A stretch of 64,000 nt of DNA, from positions 8,555,262-8,619,261 of the forward strand of contig NC_056418.1 of NCBI RefSeq assembly GCF_905147365.1, written 5' to 3'. This document shows, piece by piece, positions 45,901 through 54,900 of this stretch. Numbering within the stretch: position 1 is the first letter of the stretch; every line of letters begins with the position of its first letter. A program made the position numbers and the translations under genes. Source of the DNA: Aricia agestis (lineage: Eukaryota; Arthropoda; Insecta; Lepidoptera; Lycaenidae). The notes beneath the pieces are model-generated. The model saw only the letters and a program-made list of their open reading frames with translations, was not told where the DNA came from and searched no databases.

Positions 45901-48900
45901 TCCGTCATCAGGCTGCAAAAGAAGGTGAATTATTGTAACGGTTGTTCTAGAGCAGGTTTTACCAAACATTTTCTATGGGAGCTCACAGAGGAGAAGAGTT
46001 TCGCCCAATAACGTAATGTTCCCAAATCCCAGTCCTGTTACGGGAACATTGGCCATTTGTGGGCCAACTATACGGGACTCCCGTAGTTGGCCCGCAAATG
46101 GCCAATGTTAAAGGCTGTTAAAACGATTACTGCAAACAGTTTGCTTTATTTAATCTTTTAAGTATTTGGTATCAGATAGAACACCACGGTAACCTTTAAT
46201 AATTATTATTATCCTGCGATAAAAATCCCCTTAGGAGTTGGTGCACATCTGTTATTCTTATGACTTATCTCTGTGCCCAGACAAATTCAGACCAATATAA
46301 TATTTCGGAGCATGATTTATGCAAACAAGTGAATACTATGTCTTCATAATATTATGTCTCTATATTATAGCTTGACCGCTGTAAAGTCGACCTTCGTAGC
46401 ATACTCGTAGCATACATTTAGTATGCTACGAGGGTCGACTTTACAGCGGTCAAGCTATAGCATAGCTGCTATAGAGGTATCGATAAGGAATATATATTCA
46501 TTAATACAATACAGTGTAACAAAAAACTATTTTAACTGGAATTGAGCGTTTAGAATGTAGCGACATCCAATACCTCCCCGGCTCGGGCGATCGATACTGC
46601 GACATTTGTAGGTCAGACTTGAGCCGAGATTTTTTGCCAGCTATTACCAGCTAGCTCCTCTAGACTGATCTGTGAAAAATTCATACCAAAGATTAATATC
46701 AGGAGGAATCCCATTAATTTGGCAGTTGGCACTAACTAGACATTAATTCAGTAATTATAAACAAATACAGTAAGCATCATTATCAAAGCAATTAGCTTCT
46801 TCCTATGCTGTAGTTTGATTGATGGTTATGCCTATAATATTGAGGTACTTAATAGGCATTTATGTAATTAAAACAATTCATTATTTATTTTAATGATTCC
46901 GAGTTGCCTGAGGGCCTGTCCGCACTGCGAATTTTAACCGCGTGGATTTTTTTTTTCGCAATTTCATATAGACATAATATGACTTAATATACAGGGTGTA
47001 ACAAAACTTAGTGAGTACTTTAGAGTTTAGGGTGTGTATGGGTCCCCTATAAAGAGTTCGCTGTAAAAGTAGAGGCGCTAAAAGAGTAACTTTTTTCATC
47101 TTTGTAGGTTAAAATGCATGCACAAAAAAATTGCTCTCTATGTATAAGGAACACATACACACCCTATAGTTTTATCATTTAGTTTTGTTACACTTTGTAT
47201 ACATTCTAGTAAGACATTGAAACATATAAGAGTATCCACACCGCAGATGAAAAAATTCAGAATAAAATCCGTGCGATTAAAATTCGCAGTGCGGACGGGC
47301 CCTAAGCAGCAATAGTTAAAGTCTACAAAGTATTGGCTATTTATTGGAACAAAGTTTTGATCTGTGGTATTGGTAACATTATCGTCAATTAATGAATGTT
47401 GAAAGGTTCTTTGTTGCCAAATTGTTTGTACTTGGTCTTATTGTAGTCTGTTTTTATGCAGAGTGCAGACGCAGAATATGCTTTACTTGGAATTAACAAT
47501 GAAAGTAAATAGTCAATTTTGTCCAATTCGTATGCGCTAGGTAAACTTTAGGTAATCGTTTTTGTTTAGTAAAAATTTCGACACAGCAATCATGCACGAT
47601 GCCAAATGATGTAAACTCTATAAAATTAAACTGTATAACTTAGGAATGTGAATTCCTCGTCTAAACGGTCTGATGCAATAGCCTCCGTAAAATACTGTGT
47701 AGTTACGTTAAACAATGCTAATGGACCTATGCTGGAACTTTCGGGAAAGTTTCATTTCTTATTTGATCCAGTTAGTTTTCTATCAAAAACCAAAATGGTA
47801 TTCTCATGAACGTCAATCGGAGTTATGATCAATAGGGAATATAACGCAACACTGTCTATGCTGGTGCATCTGTTTCTGGCGTGAAAACATTCACCTAATA
47901 TTATATCCTATTAGAGCACCTTCGGAGTTGATTTGAAATTCCATTAGATAGGACTGGATGGAATAAGGAACGAAACTGCGTTAAGTTGCATAAGAAAAGT
48001 AGAATCGGGGTACAGGACCAAATTCATAGGTGGCTTGGTCTCAGGTAATTAGTAGGTACTGTGTTTTGGTTAACCGTTAAAGTACGCATAGTACTAATTT
48101 CATTAGACTGTTAATAACAAAATATTTTCTCTAACATAATAATTATTATGATGTTAAAGAGAAAACTTAATCTTGTTAACAGCCATAAAGAGAGAGCTCT
48201 TAATTTAAATTTTAATAAACATCAGTTATATATTATAAATTTTCATAGAGTAAAAACTTTTCGTTCCGAGTGTAGGTCTAGTGCAGTGTTTCCCAACCTG
48301 CGGTCCGCGTACTCCTGGGGGTCCGTGAGTAAATTATGTATGGCCTATGGGGGTCTGTGGTGTCATCTCTGGACCATACATAAATGCGAATGTCTCGTAA
48401 TCGCTACGCTTCGCTTACTTAGCAAGGCCAACTCGATTTTTTTTGTTTATTTTATTAAGGGGGTTTGTGAAAACTGTGGTTGATTTTGGTTGACAAACAC
48501 TGGCCTAAAGCACTGTCTCCCCACTATATCATACTCTACTCAGTAGGTGTATTCAGGACCTAAGCCCACTACACAAAGCTGGAGAGCTTTTATTTAGTTT
48601 TAATAACTTTATCATTGAAGTTTTATATATTATTTACTAACAGAAGCTATACAATAGCTTACCGAATCAGCAAGTAGATGTTTAAATATGGTAGTGACAC
48701 CAAAAGACCGCCAGATGTTCAAGGATTAACTTATGGGGCTTCCTACACATTATGTCCGAAATGTTCTACCGCGTTAAAACGTTCATAATATTGTGTAACA
48801 CTATTATGTTGTACTCGTATTAAATATTCTCTAATAAATATCTGGCGTTTTGCCTAGTGAATTCTCTGATAGACATGTATCAATTGAGGCTTGCTTATGA

Positions 48901-51900
48901 TATCTTATTAAATGCCTTATTTATATGTTTGGATATAATGTAATTTCATCTGCTCGTTTAGTTGGCAGTTGGCACTCGACACGATTTTATCTTATTGAGA
49001 AAATATATAATCATCACTCATCAGTATCTAAATGTTATAAAAATCGTAATACATAATATTATGTTAATATTTTGTGTTAATAATACATCATGACCTCCCA
49101 AATAGTTTGTTACTGCGCCGCATTTAAAATTGCTTTTTCTTTTCGGGACCAAGGGTATATTATCAATTTTAATCATTTAAATCGATTTAGCAGTTTTAGT
49201 GCGAAGACTGTTCAGCTCTTGACGCTGACAGACAAAATTACGTAATTTCGTAATTATATAGAATCTATTTTTGCAATATTATATAATATTAAACTGTAAT
49301 TGTGTATATTCCAATTTCCAGGTGATGGAACTGGAGTCGAAGCTGTCGGAGGCACAGAAGGAGTTCATCGAAGGCGCTCCGACGCGCGCCAAGAGAACGC
49401 CCACCGAGTGGATTCCGCGGCCTCCGGAGAAGTTCTTGCTGACCGGACACCGAGCTACTATTACCAAGGTTAGTGAAACAGTGCGATATGATAATTGCTA
49501 TCACGTTCTGTGCATATTCTAACTAAATGACGCCACGCCCGCAACTCCGATGCGCCAAAATTAGTTTATCGCACGGGCACCGTACATTTTTCCGGGATAA
49601 AATGTTTTTTCATAACAAATTTCAGCGAAATCGGTTCGGCGGTTTGGGTGTGAAGAGCTAACGGACAAACAGACACACTTTCGCATGTATAATATTAGTC
49701 GATTATGAATTATTATCATAAGCCAAATGTACGTTTTGTTTTAGTACTAAATAAGCTTATCCCTTAAATTTTCCCCATAATAATACTTACTGTGTACTTT
49801 AAATTTAAATCCATGTAAGCCCTCCTTGAGCCCTATTGATTCCGACGTTCAGCCTTGAGTTCCAAATATTTTATTAAGTTAGGTAATAGCCTAACCTCGG
49901 AACCTAATCTATAAGCCTAACTTAACATGGTTAGTCTGGTGTGGTAACCGAGACCTAATTTGGCAAATTTTGCCGCTTTCATGTCATCTTTAATCTTAGA
50001 TATTAAATATTAGTACAAGCGCTGGATAGATTTAATATATCTATGTCTATGGACGCTTCAGACCACGTCAGTCTGGCCCCGTGCTAAGTACCTTGTGTTA
50101 CAGACAACGGAAATATATTTAATACTTTTATACTATATATTTAAGATTTTTATTATATCATACACATATTTGATACACATCCAGACCTGGGAACATTGAT
50201 AACTTTTTGTTCCGTCGGCGGGATTCGAACCCGCGACCCCCGGCTTGAACTACCAACGCGCTCACCACTGAGCCACAGAGGTCGTCGGTTTTGGAGGAGG
50301 TCGGTTTTGAGTATGCAAAATAAAAAATATATAAAAAAAGGACCAGCACCCGGCACCCCGTCTATATCCAAATCGATTTATCTATCTTGGCCAAGGTCTC
50401 AAGGCATCACATAATTTAGAAAGCCCTGGTCTATCCTGTGCTTAATAATTAAGTCTTTTAAAAAAAAGATTTACTAATGTCCTATGTTGTGTGTTCCAGG
50501 TAATATTTCACCCAGTTTTCAGTTTGTTGGTATCCTCGAGCGAGGATGCTACAATCAAAGTGTGGGACTTTGAGGGTGGCGAGTACGAACGAACCCTGAA
50601 GGGACACACTGACTCCGTTCAGGACATAGCTTTCGATCACCACGGAAAGTTACTTGGTGAGTTTACATTTTTAATGTCAAATATTGTATTATTTTAAAAA
50701 TTCACAATTAAAATCACTTGCGCCCACTGAGGTAGTAAGTACTACGTACTAGAGCAGCTATTGCGAACAAAAAACATGTCGCACTTGAGGCATGAGCGGG
50801 GAGGGAGGCGGGGTGGTGATTGCTATAGATCAGTACCGCAGAAGTGACACAGTTTAGTGCCTACACTCGAATGAATGCAGAATCCATTTCAGTAAGTGGA
50901 TAAAATAAAAATAAAAAATCACTTTTTTATAAAATTTATAATTAATATGGATCTATAGTCCACTATAGCTAATTACCTTATTTAAATTACTTATATATTT
51001 TCAAATATGTACCATAATAAAATTATTATAATGTACGCATGTATAATGTACGTAATATTTTAAATACATATTACCAAAATACAAACTCGTCTACGTGAGT
51101 AAGTACTTCATTCATCGTCGTCTTATCATAGATTTGTATTCTGCCTACATTACACTCTGCATCTACTACTCTATGCCAATGCAAAATGGCGCGCGTCTTC
51201 GCCTAGTAATTGAATGTTCGTATTTTAATTGAAAATAATTAAATAAGAATGCTAATACCGATGAAATGTTATTCCGTTGCATTTGGAAGTGTTACTGGAA
51301 TCATTTTTGCAGTATCTTAACCCACAACTAGGCATTTTTGCAACTTTTTTTGGTTTCGTTTTTGATTGTGGTACGTAAGGCGTGCAGAAGAGCTCGCGGG
51401 CGACTAAGTGCACTGCTGCTATATAGATTACGTTGAATGTGGCCAAGCATTGCGTTGCGTTGTCGAGTCTAGTACGTAGTACATACTATGTCAGTGCTTG
51501 CGCCAGTCTGTCGAGGATTTAAAGACTTTGTTAAGTCTTTCTTCTTCGCAATTTATTAAAGAGAACTTATGATACTTCTTCTGATCTTCACATTTTAAAG
51601 GGCATGGAAACTTTATTTTCCTCCATTTCTTCGCTCCTATTAGTCTTAACGTGATAAAATTAGCCTTCCTCGATAAATGGGCTATCTAACACTGAAAGAA
51701 TCATCAAAATCCGTTGCGTAGTTTTAAATATTAAAGGGAACAAAGGGACATGAGTGAAAAAAGCGACTATGTTTTATAATATGTATAGAATTTTATACAT
51801 ATTATGATTTAAAAAGAACATTTCGTTCCTGTCGACTGTGAAATAATTTTAGAGACTACTCCAAAACGTCTTCTTTACAAATATATTAACTCCCACATTC

Positions 51901-54900
51901 AACTCTTCCAGTATCTTGCAGCGCGGACATGTCTATCAAGCTGTGGGACTTCTCGCAGACGTACGAGTGCATCAAGACGATGCAGGGCCACGACCACAAC
52001 GTATCGTCCGTGGCGTTCTCGCCCAGCGGGGATATTGTGTACTCCGCCAGCCGCGATAAGACTATCAAGGCGTGGGAGGTGGCTACCGGGTGAGTTATAA
52101 TGGTTGGAGGAGGGAGGATCCTTTCTAAGGATCACTTATGAGCCTCAGGACTGAGCCTAGTACTCTAGATTCTACTATTTTATTTCAATAATACAACGAA
52201 TCATTACGGAATCCTTATCCCCCTATAATATAGAAAGTGCCCTTGTGTACTGTTAACTAAGGTTCTGCTGAAACATAATATCTAGATATGGCAAAGCTGA
52301 TCTACTTACGGCCGTTCCCAATATTTGATCTATCTCTGGTTTTGCTCTACTAGAGATAGGAATAGCTCACATTAGACATTAGAGACATATATTTTATGTC
52401 AATTGTGAGCTATTCCTATCTCTAGTAGGGCAAAACCAGACATAGATCAAATATTGGGAACGGCCGTTATAGATTAAAGCACAGGTTTTAACAAACTATT
52501 AGAGCTAAAAATGTCAAATTTCGCACAAGTGTTCCTGTTATTATGTACTCACCTCGTAATAAGTGATAAAAGTTTATAAAGCGTACTGCGTAAACGCGAT
52601 AGTTCCGCGTGTCCAGTCAAGTTTAAGCCAATATGACTGGCAGGCAGTGTCCGTGTGTAATTCAAGAACCGTTTGGTACTACTTTATGCCCCCTCAACTA
52701 TTTTACATAAACCTGTCAAAATTGGCTCATTAGAAGTGCTCTAAATTTTAGCAAAACTCGAACAGTTGTTGAGATATTGAATAAGAAGTAATGATTATTA
52801 TTGTGTGTATTCAGGTACTGCGTGAAGACGTACAAGGGTCACCGCGAGTGGGTGCGCATGGTGCGAGTGTCGGCGGACGGCGCGCTGCTCGCCTCCTGCT
52901 CCAACGACCAGACCGTGCGCATATGGAACGCCGACACCAACGAGTGCAAGGTATGACACTGAGGCGGGCCATAGACGGACCGCATCTTGCAGTCGAAACC
53001 GACTGCTAGATGGGGTCGCCGCACGCCGATCTGCAGTTTTCATACTCCGGGCTGGTTTTAGCACTACCAGCGCCCTGGGCGAGATTTTTTCGGCGCCCAG
53101 GGTGCTGGTGGTGCTGAAAAAATTGGCGCCCTTTTTGTTTGCCTTCAGCGCCCCTTATTATGCCTTAACGCCGCTACTATTCATACTAAATTCATATCCG
53201 CCATACACGGACCGCTCGAGCAGTTCTTGAGTGGTCGGTGCAAATTTCAACGCGACCGCTCTAGAGCATATTCGGTCCCGGCTGCAACTTGCGGTCCGTC
53301 TATGGCCGGGCTAAGGGGTCTGTAGACAGAAGACGTACAATGCCTCGGAACTATAGGTGGCAATACTTAACAGTCTACTACCCTATAGACACCACCTGAA
53401 GTGGTGCAAATTGGACACCGTGCAGGAACTATAAGTGGCAGAAATTAGACTCTACTATCGACATGAAATAGTGTCAGATTTTGTTTATTTGTATCACTCA
53501 CTGTCAAACGTCTCTGTTTCTGCATTGCTGTCATATGATAAAATATAATCACATCATTATTGTCACATTTGGTATGACCTCCCCACCAGCTTAAACTTTT
53601 ATGTAATATGTGGATGGACCCCAATCAACAATGCTAAACTTTCTAAAGGCTTTCACGGTACTCCATGTCCCAACCTATCATCATCATTCCAGATGGAGCT
53701 GCGCGAGCACGAGCACGTGGTTGAGTGCGTCTCGTGGGCGCCGGACGCCGCCGCCGCCGCCATCAACGAGGCCGCCGGCGGGGACAACCGCCGCGCCGCA
53801 CACGTCGGACCGTTCTTAGCCAGCGGCTCCAGGGACAAGTCTGTTAAGGTAGGACCTAATACAGTAGACCCTCATTAATCCGGCCCCTGGCTAGGCCGGC
53901 GCCCCTTGTAATCCGACACGCATGGTTAATTTAGGTACTATCAGAGAAGTTGATTCATAGGCTCTAAATTTTAAATGAACGTGGCGAAAAAAGCAACTAA
54001 CGCTGCCATCATACAAAAATGCCATTTTTGACATCCTTTACCAGCAGCTCCCGCCCACGTTCATAATCGACCAAACGAAATAGATCCGGCAACTGCCTAT
54101 GAATAAATTTTTTCGATTTTTAATATGGGGGCAAACAAGCAAATGGGTCACCTGATGGAAAGCAACTACCGTCGCCCATGGACACTCGCAACATTAGAAG
54201 AGCTGAATGTGCGTTGCCGGCCTTTTAAGAGGTAATACGCTCTCTTATTGAAGGTTTGCAGCTCGTATTGATCCGGAACACTACTGGTGACAGTTCATTC
54301 CAGAGTTTTACAGTGCGCAGCAGAAAGTTACGCGGAAAACGCACGATGGAAGACTGCCACTCATCAAGGTTGTTGGTTGGTTGGTTTTACTAGCGCCACA
54401 ATCCTGCATCGCCTTATCGAATTTACTGAGATCAACGTCTGAAATGGCTATGATGGGTTGTGCACCACGTCACGAACTTCCGTCTCACCGAGTTTTACCC
54501 ATGATCACCAGCCGCTGCAAGGCTTAATAGACCTTCTGTTTGGCTTCGCTGTCATATTTCAACCTTCTGTTTGCCTAAAAAGAATACAGAAGCTATAACA
54601 GACACTGATGTTCTCACGATTTCTCCGAGGATTTGTGAATTATGTTGTGGAGATATTACTTTCCACCGTCATAAATATAGCACGGAACTTGGTGAATGGT
54701 GGCTCTCGACAGCGCTAACTACCAGTGACGGAATAAGACTACTCGATTCCCTAAGCAATCCATGCCTGTGGGCCCCCACTTTCCGTATGTCAACTATAAT
54801 CGGTCTTTGAACCTTTACTCTTCTGGTGCCCTCTTAGACGTGATGCCCTAACCAATTTCTTAACTTGATTAAGGGTTAATCCGTCACTGCTAACTTTCAC

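Noticed and set aside
48148..48483. 111-codon frame
   Set aside because: Overlaps the hAT MITE at 48284; not a gene.
50200..50290. tRNA gene on the minus strand
   Set aside because: A box, B box and T stem are present, but the acceptor ends do not pair and a SINE-type tail follows; called a tRNA-derived SINE.
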